From Bettongia penicillata ogilbyi (taxonomy: Eukaryota > Chordata > Mammalia > Diprotodontia > Potoroidae): DNA of 64,000 nt. The notes beneath the pieces were generated by a model. That model worked only from the letters and a program-made list of their open reading frames with translations, was not told the origin of the DNA and made no database searches. How positions within the stretch are numbered: the first letter of the stretch is position 1; the number at the start of each line of letters is the position of its first letter. The DNA lies in NCBI GenBank assembly GCA_023548195.1, contig JAJHZJ010000268.1, positions 2,720,766 through 2,784,765 of the forward strand. The letters run 5' to 3'. Shown piece after piece: positions 20,000 through 30,985 of this stretch. The translations under genes were made by a program, and so were the position numbers.

Positions 20000-20990
20000 C
20001 AAGAATTCAGTCAGTGGAGCATATTTCACAGGTAGGTAGTCTATGTCTATACCGAGAGTTCACCGGTTGTAGTGGTTCCTCTTCCACTAATGCAATTCAT
20101 TGGAAAGCTAAAAACTAAACAGTATTATTAATGGTGACAGAAAGCTTTTAGCTCCGCTCCTCAATATGATGGTGGATGTTGTTTATCATATTTTACTTGT
20201 TACTTTTAAACTTTCCTGTCACAATAAATCATGGCTGGGGGGAAGGGGACCAGATCGTAGACAATGTGATATGTCTACTAGTAAGACATTTGAAAAAAAA
20301 AGTAAATGAACAAACGCTGACTGTCAGGTCAGATCATGGTAGAACATTATTCTATTTGCCAAAAATGTCTATGGCTGCACCTGGCTCCCTAGGAAAACAT
20401 CCCACAGTTCTACAACCAGAATGATTATTTTCTTGTACCTGGGGAGTGACATTTACAGTTTGAATCATGTTATCTGGTGGGTTGATAACAAAGATTAATT
20501 TACCTGGCTTTTAGCTACAAAAATCAGTTTGGAGTTGAGACATCTTGCAGCTGCTGAGTACTTGGGCTTCAAAATACCTTATTTAATTCCTTAACACAGC
20601 CCCTATCCAATCGCTCTTCTAACGCTCAAATTTAATGAACTTAAGGTCAGAAGCATTTATAGAACACATATGTGGTTGCCCCTTGCCATTCACTTTTTTT
20701 TCCCCGAAGTAATAAGTAGAAATAACAGATGAAGTTTATGTTTTGGTATTTTTTCAAGGCTATTTAAATTTTCTTTTCCTTTCCATATGTCTTTTTCTTT
20801 TCTTCTTTCAGTTAATGACTTTGCCATGTTGGTGAATTTTCTGATTGATTGACAGTCATAATCTGGAAATATAAGGAACTTTGGAAGGAAATGAAGATGT
20901 TCATGTGCCTTAGGAAGAAACATTTTTGCAAAGGACTCAAATATTACAGCCTTTTATTTTTTTCAGATTCAGTTTTGTAGCTTCTACAAA
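20000..20990. other. Single-copy block, candidate conserved non-coding element
   Basis: No repeat is recognised from about 20,000 to 20,990. The core 20,160-20,560 has mixed composition and transcription-factor-like words such as 'ttgataacaaagatt' (GATA and TCF/SOX-like) and 'caataaatca'. An 82-codon frame (20,176-20,424) lacks any family resemblance. Regulatory DNA is an inference only. Confidence 0.35.
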
Positions 20991-20991
20991 A

Positions 20992-21266
20992 TGGGGCAAT
21001 TAGGTGGCAAAGTGGATAGAGTGCTGGTCCTGGAGTCAGGAAGACCTGAATTCAAATTCAACTTCAGATATGTATTAACCCTCCGACCCTGGGTCCATCA
21101 CTTAACCTCTATTTGCCTTAGTTTCCTTATCTGTAAGATGATAATAATAGTACTTATCTCCCAGGGTTGTTGTGAGGATAAATGAGATAATAACCATACC
21201 GTACTCAACCTTGTACCTAGCACATAGCTCTATATAAATGTTAGTTATTATTGCTATCATTATTTA
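20992..21266 (+). repeat. Mon1/MIR-type SINE, near full length, sense
   Basis: Begins 'ggggcaattaggtggcaaag', then 'tggatagagtgctggtcctg', 'gagtcaggaagacctgaatt', 'cagggttgttgtgaggataa', 'tacctagcacatagctctat' and 'ataaatgttagttattattg'. The head, CORE and LINE2-like tail are all present. Confidence 0.9.
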
Positions 21267-22135
21267 TTCAAAGGTTATATATTTACAGAAAATCATTTCA
21301 CCGGGAGGTAAATTTCTTTCCAATAGAAGGAAAACTCCTGTAAAGGAAGATCTTGTTCAATAGTAAAATGGCTGCCTGGTAAAGTAGTGAGCTAAAGGGA
21401 ATGGTTAAATAGAGTCCTGATGGTGTTACAGTGAAAGATGTTATTAATAGGAATCTTGTAGTAGGTCAAGACTTCACAGAGATGATGATCCCTTTCAGCT
21501 CTCAAAGTCTATGAGTATTTCACACTTGTCATGAATACCATCTAACAATAATCTCAGAATCCTTTACTCTTAAATTGGTCATTAATATTTTCGTTTAAAT
21601 TCAATTCAAAGCTCTGACTTTAATTTATAATATTCTAGATTCTAAGATAAGTGAATATTCAAATAGCTGGTTGTAATTTGCTATGAATTAACATCCTTTC
21701 ATTTGATATTATAGCCTTTAGTAAATTGTGCTTCTGTCAAGTTGGGGAGATTATTTAGACCCAAGGCTTTGGGAAAGATTAGCACAGGGAGGAGTTCATA
21801 TTACATAGGGGTTCAAGTATAAGTGATCATATCTTACTCCAGATTATGGAAACATACACATAAAACATTAATAACGAATCTATCCAATATCATCAATAAT
21901 GATCAGTTACATATATCATCATCACTATTATCATATTATAATTAAGATCTCAACTAGATGTTTGTTTTAGTAATCTGAATATACACATTCCTTAGACATA
22001 AAGGATTTGTTTCTTCAACAATTCTTCACACAGTTTGACCATCACCAGAAGCACAGTTTTAATTACATTTTACCTTTCAACCTTGTCTATGATTTAAGCA
22101 TATTCATCTGTTAAAACCCAATGTATCTATCATTA
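21267..22135. other. Unassigned AT-rich stretch
   Basis: No gene, RNA gene or confident repeat was seen. There are runs of ATCATC/TATCAT near 21,886-21,945 of simple-sequence character. Confidence 0.4.
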
Positions 22136-22139
22136 CCTG

Positions 22140-22345
22140 GGTTATGGAGAGCAGAGGATATTGGAGTTTGAAAGGCATCTTGGAAACTATCTCGTTCAGG
22201 TACCTCATTTTAAAGTTGATGAAACTGAAGTTGATATAGAGGTGAAATGGTTTCCCAAGGTCAAAGAGGTAGTAATTTATTTTGGAGAAATTTTGCCATC
22301 CCTTAGACCATAATCTCTTGATTACCAAGGAATTCCTTTGCAAAT
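22140..22345 (-). repeat. MIR/MamSINE-like fragment, antisense
   Basis: 'tttgaaaggcatcttggaaa', 'acctcattttaaagttgatg' and 'gaaatggtttcccaaggtca' resemble the old SINE phrase order 'agctggaagggacc...cctcattttacagatgagg...'. Strongly diverged. Confidence 0.5.
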
Positions 22346-23280
22346 TCTCAGAGCTCACTTCTACTTTCTCCTGAATGGAGACAAAGAGTTAATTTAAGAT
22401 GGCAATGATAGTCTTTTTATCTCAGCAATGTTATCTAGTACTGTTCTCTATATATTCTGTAAATATCCAGTGAATAAATATATGCATGAGGGATGTACCC
22501 ATTCTCCACGCAGTTTAGGGAATCAGAGATAATATTTGGGAAGGCTCAGAATTATTAACTGTCAGGGGTGGAAAGTGGTATGATTAATAATACTAAGAGA
22601 AAAGAGTGATGGGAGCTTGGATGAGTCATTCAGATCCTCTATTGCCTCAGCATCCCTAAAAATAGTCCAACAAGGCACATTTGGAAGAATGACATGAACA
22701 ATCAGAGTAAGTGGAAAAGGAGTGATATCAGTGTTTATAACACTATATCAATGTATTGTCTCTTACTTCTTTAACCTCAGTGTCTAGCACAGGCTCTGGC
22801 ACATAAAGCTTAATAAATATATTGAATGTATGCCAGATTATCTATAACTCATTTCATAATGAAAGGGGGTTTGTTTTTCTTTTAAAATTTTTCTTTACAA
22901 GTTAAGATTTTCCTTTCCTTCTTTTTATTCTATTTCTCCAAATAGCAGATAGCCTACTGGCAGGGATGATAACTGTGATTGATTCAGGCCTGTACTAATC
23001 ATTGTGACAAATAGATGCATCTAAATACCAAATCATCTATTACATTAAATAATTCTTTTTCTTCCCCAATGTGTGTTCTTTCAAATGTTTGTAAATTGCT
23101 ATCTTTTCTCTCTTTGGTAGTTATTTTGCCTACCTAGTCATGTTAAGCTCATTTAACCTTCCCTCTTAAATCAATTTTCCCACTACCCTAATTATCTTTC
23201 CCTCTGAACTCCCTTTTCAAGTTCTTTCTGGTATGACCTATAAATATTGAATACCTCAATGCCTCGGAACACAGTCTTGT
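22346..23280. other. Mostly unassigned; L2 tail at 22,745-22,835
   Basis: 22,745-22,835 ends 'cagtgtctagcacaggctct', 'ggcacataaagcttaataaa', a sense L2 tail. A short MIR-like scrap is at 22,620-22,680. The rest, including the pyrimidine-rich 22,860-23,280, shows nothing I can name. Confidence 0.5.
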
Positions 23281-23289
23281 GAGTGTGGT

Positions 23290-23620
23290 CTCAGCAGATA
23301 TGAGATCACAGGATCAGAGAATTTAGATCTGAAAGGGATCTTAGAGGTCACTCAGTGCAATCCTCTCATTTATAGAGGCCAACAGGATCGATGTGACTTT
23401 CTCAAGGTCATATAGAGAGCCCACATTGATTCAGTATTCCATGAAGAATATTGGATACCAAAACAGAAGACCTGGATTCAAGAGCTGGACTTTTTAATCA
23501 CTATCTATAGAATCTTAATCAAGTGACTCTTTGGATTTTAGTCTCTTTGTCTGAACAGAGATTCTTGAGATGGTCTTGGAGGTCCCCTTCAGCTTGAAAT
23601 GCTATTCTCCCATTATATAG
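23290..23620. repeat. Two diverged SINE-like fragments
   Basis: 23,290-23,440 has 'tagatctgaaagggatctta', 'gaggtcactcagtgcaatcc', 'tcaaggtcatatagagagcc' (MIR/MamSINE-like). 23,450-23,620 has 'agacctggattcaagagctg' and 'ttttagtctctttgtctgaa' (sense MIR-like). Confidence 0.6.
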
Positions 23621-23969
23621 CTATTTAAATAGCTGTCATCCTTTTCTTTGGTTTTCATTAATCTCAGACTCCATTGTACATTCTTATGGCAATTGCTGGT
23701 TTTTATTACCCTTGGGCATTACTTTTTTTCCAGGTTTCTCCCTTCAATGTCTGATTAGATGCTTCTTCCACCTGTTGATTCATGTGTAACTTCCCTCACT
23801 AGATTAGGTTAAAGTGTACAAAGACCTATGCAGGTGATAACTCTCTCAGTCACCATTCTGGGCCTTCTACTGACTGCTACTGGGTGAGCAGGTACTCTTA
23901 TTTCAGGTATGCCTAACTGGAAACGATACAGATAACATGATCAACTCACCTGAGTTTTATTAAAAAGAA

Positions 23970-24345
23970 TGAAGAAAAAGAGGCAATATGGAATGGTGAA
24001 AAAACAGAGTTTAAACTCTTAGCTTAGCTAATTACTAGATCATGATCTTGGATTAGTCATTAACCTCTCAGACTCAGTTTCCTCATTTGTAGAACAAGTA
24101 ATCTATAATTGCTAGCATTTCTTCACATGATGCAAAATACTTTATATATGTTAACTCATTTGCTCCTCACCGCCCACTGCCCTGTGAGGTAGCCCCTTTA
24201 TGCAAATGAGGAAATTAAGGCTCAAAGAGGTTAACTGTTTTGCCTAAGGTCACACAACTAGTAAGCCTTTGGGGCAGGAATTGAACTCAGATCTTTTTGA
24301 TTCCAAACTGAACACTATTTGTGATGCCACCTAACTGACTCTCTC
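23970..24345. repeat. Tail-to-tail MIR pair
   Basis: A sense MIR-like copy (about 23,975-24,105, 'gactcagtttcctcatttgt') is followed directly by an antisense copy (about 24,106-24,345, 'gcaaatgaggaaattaaggc', 'cctaaggtcacacaactagt', 'ggaattgaactcagatcttt'). An inverted pair could form a long RNA hairpin if transcribed. Confidence 0.75.
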
Positions 24346-24439
24346 TATATAATGTGTACCCTTCTAGCTGCTCATGGATGATCTCCCATTTATTTATAAA
24401 GAACTAATAGTATAGTTTGAGAAAAGGTTAACTATAACA

Positions 24440-24700
24440 TAAAATTCTAAGACTAGCATAGTTCAGTCTGGGTCATAATTTCGTTATTTACCTTCTGAGT
24501 GACCAGAGGTATAATTCTACCTCTCTGAGTTTCAATTTCTACATTTATAAAGCAGATATAATAATTTCGTTATTTACCTTCTGAGTGACCAGAGGTATAA
24601 TTCTACCTCTCTGAGTTTCAATTTCTACATTTATAAAGCAGATATAATAATTCTTGTACTATCTTCCTCACAGGGATGTTGTGAGGAAAGCATATGTGAA
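24440..24700 (+). repeat. MIR-like SINE carrying an exact 86-bp tandem duplication
   Basis: The MIR words 'accagaggtataattctacc', 'tctctgagtttcaatttcta' and 'cacagggatgttgtgaggaa' are present. Unit 24,481-24,566 is repeated exactly at 24,567-24,652. The breakpoints share the 6-bp word ataatt. Confidence 0.92.
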
Positions 24701-25500
24701 CCTGAAAACCCAACAGAAATGTGAGCTCTTAATCTAAGTACAACTAGTACATTCTTACCCAAAAACTAACTGTTAAAAAACTGTTAGCAAATACTATAAT
24801 TCTCTTCATTGGCTGCCCTGAGACTTATTCACAGCTCTTGGCCTCTGTGCCCCAGACTCTTCCTGGCTGTGCCTTAGAACACAGGTGCAAACTACTTTCT
24901 TAACTGCCCTCTGTTATTTTGTGAACACTAACTGCTCTTAATTGCTCCCAGCCTTGGCCATTCCTAGTCTACCATCTGCATTTCTCAGCCTTGTGACTTC
25001 TGGCTCCCAGAATGACTATAAAACTGCCTCACAAAATGGAGGAAAGTCAGGTGGCTGCCTCTGCTGTCTGACACTTAACCCATTATCTTAACTTCCCTCC
25101 CCACAGAAAAATAGTATCTATTTCTTTTAACCTAGCCTATGGCAGGAGTTTCTTCAAGAGGACAGGCTATTTTTCGTGTCAAGATTTCAAACAAAACAAA
25201 GCTTTGTCGAATCTAATATACATGAGCATCTGTAGGGTTTATATAATTTTTCAAGGTCAAATTTAGCATCATTATCATTTGTTCATACATCTTTCTCAAT
25301 CTCAGTCCAGTCCAGGTTAAAGTCATCTGTGAATTCAAGGACTGCATTCTTAGCACTCTCCATGGAAAAATCTATTAATAATAGATGTTTAATAAATCTA
25401 CATTTAATATTGATCCCACAGCACCCTCTAGACTACTCACCCAACCCATAATGATACCATCAATAATTTTCATAGTCTTTTAGCCAGTTTTTCAGTTAAT
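24700..25500. other. Unassigned stretch
   Basis: 24,790-25,080 is relatively GC-rich and gene-like in look but contains no long frame and no family I recognise. It could be an old LTR or unique DNA. 25,080-25,500 is AT-rich and unassigned. Confidence 0.35.
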
Positions 25501-25504
25501 TCAA

Positions 25505-25730
25505 TTTGCGGAATCATGGATTCAGAGCTGGAAGTAACCTCAGAGATCATTTGGTTCAATTCCCCAAATTTTGCAAGTAAGTAAATTGAGATCTAGAGAA
25601 GTTGAATGATTTTCCCTAAAGTAGTAAGGCAGCTAGGTAATGAGAAGTACAGTTAGGATTTGAACCAAGAACCTCTGTCTCCAGATCCAGTACTTTTTCC
25701 CCTACTTTTCTATTCAGTAGTGCTCACGCC
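25505..25730 (-). repeat. MIR/MamSINE-like fragment, antisense
   Basis: 'atggattcagagctggaagt', 'aacctcagagatcatttggt', 'tcaattccccaaattttgca' and 'aaattgagatctagagaagt', then 'ggatttgaaccaagaacctc'. The order fits an old CORE-SINE. Confidence 0.65.
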
Positions 25731-25954
25731 TAGGCCAATTTTTCATTAAGATTTCCTGTGGTAGGGTGGAATGCATTTCCAAGAATCCATGGCTATATCC
25801 CTTTAGTCACTATTATTGTAACTGCATAAAAGAACAGCTCATTTCTACCATATATCATCATTTAAGCTCTCAATCATTTTTATAAATGTTTATATATTTC
25901 GCTTGGTCAGATAATCTTTTGAGCTAGAAAGATGTTACCTTATTAGTGAAACTT

Positions 25955-26150
25955 TAAGTAAATGAGTTTAAATCTTGCCTCAGACACTTACTAGATATGT
26001 GACTCTGGGTAAATCACTTAACGCTAGTTGCCTCAGTTTCCTCATCTGTAAAATGAGTTGGAGAAGGAAATGGCAAACAACTCCAGTGTCTTTCTCATGA
26101 AAATCCCAAATGGGATCATGAAAAGTCAGACAGGACTAAAACAACAACGA
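25955..26150 (+). repeat. MAR1-type SINE, sense, with RTE-like tail
   Basis: 'aatcttgcctcagacactta', 'gactctgggtaaatcactta', 'cagtttcctcatctgtaaaa', 'tgagttggagaaggaaatgg', 'caaacaactccagtgtcttt', then the tail 'catgaaaagtcagacaggac' and 'taaaacaacaacg'. The last part resembles the 3' end of the RTE copies in this window. Confidence 0.88.
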
Positions 26151-26379
26151 GAAAATGGTCAGACTGGTGAAATATGAACCTTAAAGGTCAACAAGTTAAA
26201 CTAATACTACTTTGTGTCCAGTATTTGTCTAGTAATGCTGTCATGAGTTATCCCTGGCTGCCTACTTTTCTAGATGATATCATAGTTAATAACTGATGCC
26301 TTATAACTGTGTCCCTGATTTTACTCTTCCCTGCAGTGTCATAGGCCTGGGAAAGACCTTAATTTAGAAAGGCACGTTC

Positions 26380-26578
26380 ACCTACTGCATCCTGGACCAT
26401 GACCATCAGCTTTGAGTTTTGTCTTACCACTAGACTTTGATAACTCTGGAGGAGAGAGTGAGACTGAGGACTTTATGCAGCTCTGTCTCACTTATATCCA
26501 AGTCTTGCACAAGTCAAGATATCACCCCATGATGTCATTGATCCTCTTTAAAAATGAAGGATTAACAGCAGCAACATG
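26380..26578 (+). repeat. WALLSI/WSINE tail fragment, sense
   Basis: 'actctggaggagagagtgag' and 'catgatgtcattgatcctct' with 'aatgaaggattaacagcagc' match the tail of the WALLSI/WSINE group, also seen at 6,995-7,125. The tRNA-like head is missing. The 72-codon frame here is a product of the SINE tail. Confidence 0.75.
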
Positions 26579-26589
26579 TTTTCTACTTT

Positions 26590-27490
26590 GGCCATCTTCT
26601 AGCTTTGGATTTGGAAGTATTCTGAGCTAAGCACACCTATGATCCAAATAGGATTAGAATAAAGAAAACATGAAAAGCCCATGAGTCATCCTATGTAGTA
26701 AGTTCTTTGATGCATAATTATGCAATTTAGTCTCTTCTGAGAAAAAAAAACAGCATGGTGGAATGGTCAGAAGGTTGAACTCTGAGTTAGTTGAGTGTAA
26801 GGCTGTCATTGATCATCTGTAGGATATTGAACAAGTCATTTTCCTTGTCTTGGATTCAGTTTCCTTCTGCTGGAAGCATTCTATAGCACCTCATATGGAA
26901 TCCTCCACAAGTAGGCAATTACAAATAAAGAAAATTGGAATAAAAACAGGATATTGATCCCTGCTGATAGGACTAGAAATTGCAAAGAGATTCTTTGACT
27001 AAATTTAGTACATCAGTGTCATCAGTTTATAAGAAGAGTAATACAGGTGTTCTTTTGTATTTTATCAAAAACAACTGAACTGAAGAGAAAACCTCATTAA
27101 CAGCCTCCTTTTCTGTTAATCATTTCAAATCAAGATATTGCAAATATATGACTCAATGCCAGGGTTTCTGTTTCATTTTTCACTTTGAAAATAAGTTTTC
27201 AAGGTAAACCAGTCAATATCACATAGAAATTCTTGAACAAAAGAGCAGCATGATTTTAAGAGGAGGTAGATTTTCACAGAAAACACATTTTTGTTTTCGT
27301 TCAGGGCTCAAGACCTAAGAGGTTTTTGTTTTTTGTTTTTGTGATTTCCTAACACAGGTGCCTTTTATCATTCAGTAATAAATATCAACAATGCCTAATG
27401 GTTTTGAATGCAGTTTGTCATCCAAGTAATGGAGAAGTACTAGAAATATATACAAAAAATATAGGGGAGGTGGAATCAATGTAGTCAGCA
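26590..27490. other. Mostly single-copy AT-rich stretch with a MIR scrap
   Basis: A sense MIR-like scrap lies at about 26,750-26,875 ('attttccttgtcttggattc', 'agtttccttctgctgg'). From 26,880 to 27,480 no repeat or gene is recognised. Candidate unique or conserved DNA, unproven. Confidence 0.35.
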
Positions 27491-27669
27491 ATCATCTACA
27501 TCAAAAAGGGCTTATTAAGTGTTCTTTTGTTTATGGCAAAGTATACAGTGATTTAGAGAGGCCCAGTTCCAGCTTTCTAAGAACCTGCAACCTATTACCT
27601 TTGCCAAAAAGCAAAAGGAGAGAGATTGAAAAATATTTTATAACTAACTTTGGGGATAGCTGACTTAGT

Positions 27670-28005
27670 TGGTATATAATCACAGCATCATAGCATTTCA
27701 AGCTGGAAGGAATCCTAGACATTATCAAATTCAATCTCCCCTTAATTACAGATGTGTAAATCAACTTTGCCTAGGAACAAAGAAATGACTTGTCCAACAT
27801 TGCTTCGGAAGACATAGGGTCATACAATTAGTAAATGGATGAGTTGGGATTTAAACCTAGAATCTAGGACTCTCAAATCAACAAACTTTCCCCAATTAGA
27901 GTCTAAGCTCCTTGAGAGGAGAGATTTACTTTTTTCTATTATCATAATAGGTTCATAATACATACTTGTTCACTGACTATATTGTTGACTAAAACACTTC
28001 TATAA
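27670..28005. repeat. MIR/MamSINE-like fragment and L2 tail
   Basis: 27,680-27,870: 'agcatttcaagctggaagga', 'atcctagacattatcaaatt', 'tttaaacctagaatctagga'. 27,895-28,000: 'agagtctaagctccttgaga', 'ggttcataatacatacttgt', a diverged L2 tail. The gap 27,490-27,670 and the stretch 28,005-28,388 show nothing. Confidence 0.6.
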
Positions 28006-28387
28006 CTGCTCTTCCTCCTCCTTTTTCATTTTTTTTTCTTTTTGCCAGATAAAGAGGTTGTCTGAGTTCACATTTTAAGGACCCTTCTTGTTCTAAGATT
28101 TAGGTGATGATCATTGCTTCTATTACTTTTATAAATTTAACTCTAGGAATGACCTGGAGCTTCTCAGGGCTTTGGACCATATGTATCTACAGTTTAAAAG
28201 GCCTAGAATGTGGTTAGGCAGGTAGAAGGAACAATAATCTTGACTGCTGGGCTTGGTTTATTTTTTGTGATTGTGTTTCCTCACCCATTTATCTATGTGA
28301 GGGAATGGAAGAAAGTTAAAGTTTGAAAAACTATAGATTCCTGAACCTCAAATCTATTTAGTAGTTATTAATCTGAAGCTTAAAATA

Positions 28388-28401
28388 CAGAAGGAAGGAA
28401 G

Positions 28402-28455
<54 letters not shown>

Positions 28456-28600
28456 GGAGGGAGGGAGGGAGGAAGGAAGGAAGGAAGGAAGGAAGGAAGG
28501 AAGGAAGGAAGGAAGGAAGGAAGGAAGAAACAAAGAAACAAAGGAAGAAAGAAAGAGAAACAAAGGAAGAAAGAAAGAGAAAGAAAGAAAGAAACTAAGA
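28388..28600. repeat. Long purine tract of GAAA/GGAA/GGGA repeats
   Basis: More than 200 bases with almost only A and G on the plus strand: (gaaa)n, then (ggga)n, then (ggaa)n, then mixed. Homopurine mirror-like tracts can form triplex DNA. The Ser/Phe/Leu/Pro-rich minus-strand frame is a translation of this repeat. Confidence 0.95.
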
Positions 28601-28604
28601 TCTT

Positions 28605-29255
28605 GGCAAATGGTTCTATTTTCCTGGCAAATAGAGGGCAAAAAAATAGAAGCAGTATCTGATATTATATTCTTGGGCTCAAAGATCATTGCAGAGAGTG
28701 ATTGTTGCTATGAAATTAAAAGATGTTTGCTTCTTGAAAGGAAAACTATGGCAAATCTGGGCAGTATACCAAAAAGGAGAGACATCATCTTGCTGACAAA
28801 GGTCCATATAGTCAAAATCATGTTTTTTTCCAGTAGCAATGTATTACTGTGAGAGTTGGAACATAAGGACAGCTGAACGCTGAAGGATCAATGCTTTTAA
28901 ATTGTGGTGCTGGAGAATTCTTTTGAGGGTCCTTTGGACAGTAAGGAGATCAAATCAGTCAATACTTAAAGAAATTAGTTCAGACTATTCACTGGAAAAT
29001 CAAATACTGAAGCTAAATCTTCAATACTTTGGCCACAAAATGAGAAGACGGGCCTCACTGGAAAAGGCCCTGAAGTTGAGAAAGATTGAAGGCAAAAGGA
29101 CAAGGGGATGGCAGAGGATAAGATGAATCAATATCATGTCATGGAAACAACAAAATGAATTTGGACAGAATTCAAGAGATTTTGGAGAATAGAGGGACCT
29201 AGTGTGCTATTTTCCATGGGGTCATAAAGAATTGGACACTGCTGAACAACAACGG
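28605..29255 (+). mobile_element. RTE/BovB-type LINE 3' fragment
   Basis: In shifting frames it encodes the C-terminal part of the RTE ORF: 'DIIFLGSKIIAESDCCYEIK' (28,660s), 'LGSIPKRRDIILLTKVHIVK', then 'WCWRILLRVLWTVRRSNQSI' (28,905 on) and 'LNLQYFGHKMRRRASLEKAL'. The 3' end 'gaattggacactgctgaaca' then acaac is RTE-like. It lacks the endonuclease and most of the reverse transcriptase, so it is dead. The purine tract immediately upstream marks its 5' truncation point. Confidence 0.88.
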
Positions 29256-30145
29256 GCAGATTACCTAAAGGTGATAGTTTGACCTTGAGGGAAAAAATTT
29301 GGTATATGGAATACTTACCATAACCTAGAGCATGATCTTTAAGAATTTGTTCCAATTTAGTTCAGGCCTAATCAAACAAATCAAACAAACAACCCCCCAA
29401 AACAAAAAACCAGCCTAAGCCTATGTCCATTAGGTAGGTTGGTGGACAGGATAGTTCTTTGTTCCAAAAAGCTTGATGTGAGAGGCTGACAATCTTCTGC
29501 TGGAAGGAGAGACTTCAGTTGCCAAGACTCTGCAGGGAAGAGAGAAGGCAGGTTTTTGGCTGGTGGTAAGATCCAGATTATAAAAGAAATGGGGAGGAAA
29601 AGCCTGTGGGCTTAATTTAAATTGAAAGAGGATAGCAATACCTGCTCTTTGCTTGAGGAAATACCCATGGATTTCACCTGAATGAAAAGAGATGACATGT
29701 TCAACAGAGTAGAGTGTGCCAGAAACAAGGTTCTGGTCAAGGCTAAACAGCATTCTGTAGAGCAGCATTTACCAAAGAGAGCTAAGTAGTACTCAGTAGA
29801 AACTCTGGGGCCAGTGGCTAGAGTGCCTGGCAGGAGGAGTAGGACCACACCAGGTTTCTTGTAGAATAGGGGATGTGAGTTACTATCCATGTGTGCCAAG
29901 ATGAACATGTGTTCTCTCTGCGTACAGCCTTCCACATCGGCACTCTGGCCATACACATTCCCATTGGATATACTCTTGAATGTGTGCCTTTCAATCTGTT
30001 CTTTATAAGTGGCCACGCTTCCCACCAATGCTGTGAATTTTAGGGGAGAATGTATTCTATAAGGCTTATAGGGGAAATGGTTTGCTGCAACTTTTCTTCC
30101 TAAGCCTTTTCATTCAGTGCTTAATAGTCTGGCTTACTACGAAGG
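29256..30145. other. Unassigned stretch with a 138-codon minus-strand ORF
   Basis: The minus-strand frame 29,612-30,028 is the longest here not explained by a simple repeat or known transposon. A second overlapping minus-strand frame is at 29,430-29,768. The protein has no motif that I recognise, no clear Kozak or splice support, and a low-complexity Leu run. It is probably chance, or an old unlisted repeat. Confidence 0.3.
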
Positions 30146-30149
30146 GTAA

Positions 30150-30325
30150 GATGCCTCAAAACAATCCTATGAGATAATTTTCTTTTTTTATAATCCTCAT
30201 TTTGCAGATGAAAAAATTGAGGCTCAGAAACGTTAAATGAATTGGCCAGCTAGTAAGTAGATGAAGATAAGATTTTTTGGCTTCAACCTATCACTCTATC
30301 TCCTAACCACCAACCACCTCTAGAA
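30150..30325 (-). repeat. MIR-like SINE, antisense
   Basis: 'acaatcctatgagataattt', 'cattttgcagatgaaaaaat', 'tgaggctcagaaacgttaaa' and 'caacctatcactctatctcc' follow the antisense MIR order. 30,325-30,535 is unassigned. Confidence 0.75.
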
Positions 30326-30537
30326 TGGTATCTTAACTTTGCTTCTATGTCTCTAACTTGACAATGTTTGATTATCTTGACTTCCTTTAATTTAAAATCC
30401 TATAGACCAAGAATGTATGTAAGAGCAACTTGAAGTCAGAAAGTCAGAAGAGCTCATCAATTTCCCTAGGACTTTTAAAAATTCTAGTTCAAAGCCACTA
30501 AAATTGAATAATCAACTGGAAACCATATTTCTTGGTA

Positions 30538-30840
30538 TGAGACAACTGTGTGTTACAGTAGATAAAGTCTGAGACCTAGAATCAAAAGACCTGAGTTCAA
30601 ATCTTCCTCAGATACTTTCTAGTTGTCTAACCCTAGGAAAATCACTTCACCTCTGTTTGCCTCAGTTTCCTCTTCTGTAAAAATGAGGATAATATTAGCA
30701 CTTGCATCCACAGAAGCCAGGAAAGTCAGGGATGAGGAAGGAGGACATTCTAGGCATGGGTTGTTGTGAGGATCTGCTGAGATTATATTTGTAGAGTGCT
30801 TTGCAAATTTTATAGCACTATATAAGGACTACTGATATTT
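30538..30840 (+). repeat. Mon1/MIR-type SINE with a foreign 47-bp L2-like patch
   Basis: SINE words 'acagtagataaagtctgaga', 'ctagaatcaaaagacctgag', 'cctcagtttcctcttctgta' run to 30,708 and resume at 30,758 with 'gggttgttgtgaggatctgc' and 'gctttgcaaattttatagca'. Between them 30,713-30,759 matches the antisense L2 at 31,687-31,733 at 42 of 47 positions by eye. Confidence 0.85.
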
Positions 30841-30844
30841 CTCT

Positions 30845-30985
30845 CAATAGAATATAATGCCTTGAGATTAGTAACTATTTAATTTTTGTCCTTTGTGTGT
30901 GTGTGTGTATTTACAATACCTAGCATGGTGCCTGGCACATAGTAGGTACTTAGTAAATGCTTGTGGAGTGATTGACTATTAAAAC
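30845..30985 (+). repeat. L2 3' end, sense
   Basis: 'tataatgccttgagattagt', a short (gt)n, 'tagcatggtgcctggcacat' and 'agtaggtacttagtaaatgc' are the L2 tail. It follows straight after the SINE at 30,538-30,840. Confidence 0.8.

Noticed and set aside
24790..25080. Possible LTR of an endogenous retrovirus
   Set aside because: Only relative GC-richness suggested it. No paired repeat, primer-binding site, polypurine tract or retroviral gene was found.
28354..28689. Minus-strand ORF rich in Ser, Phe, Leu and Pro
   Set aside because: It is a translation of the purine repeat at 28,388-28,600.
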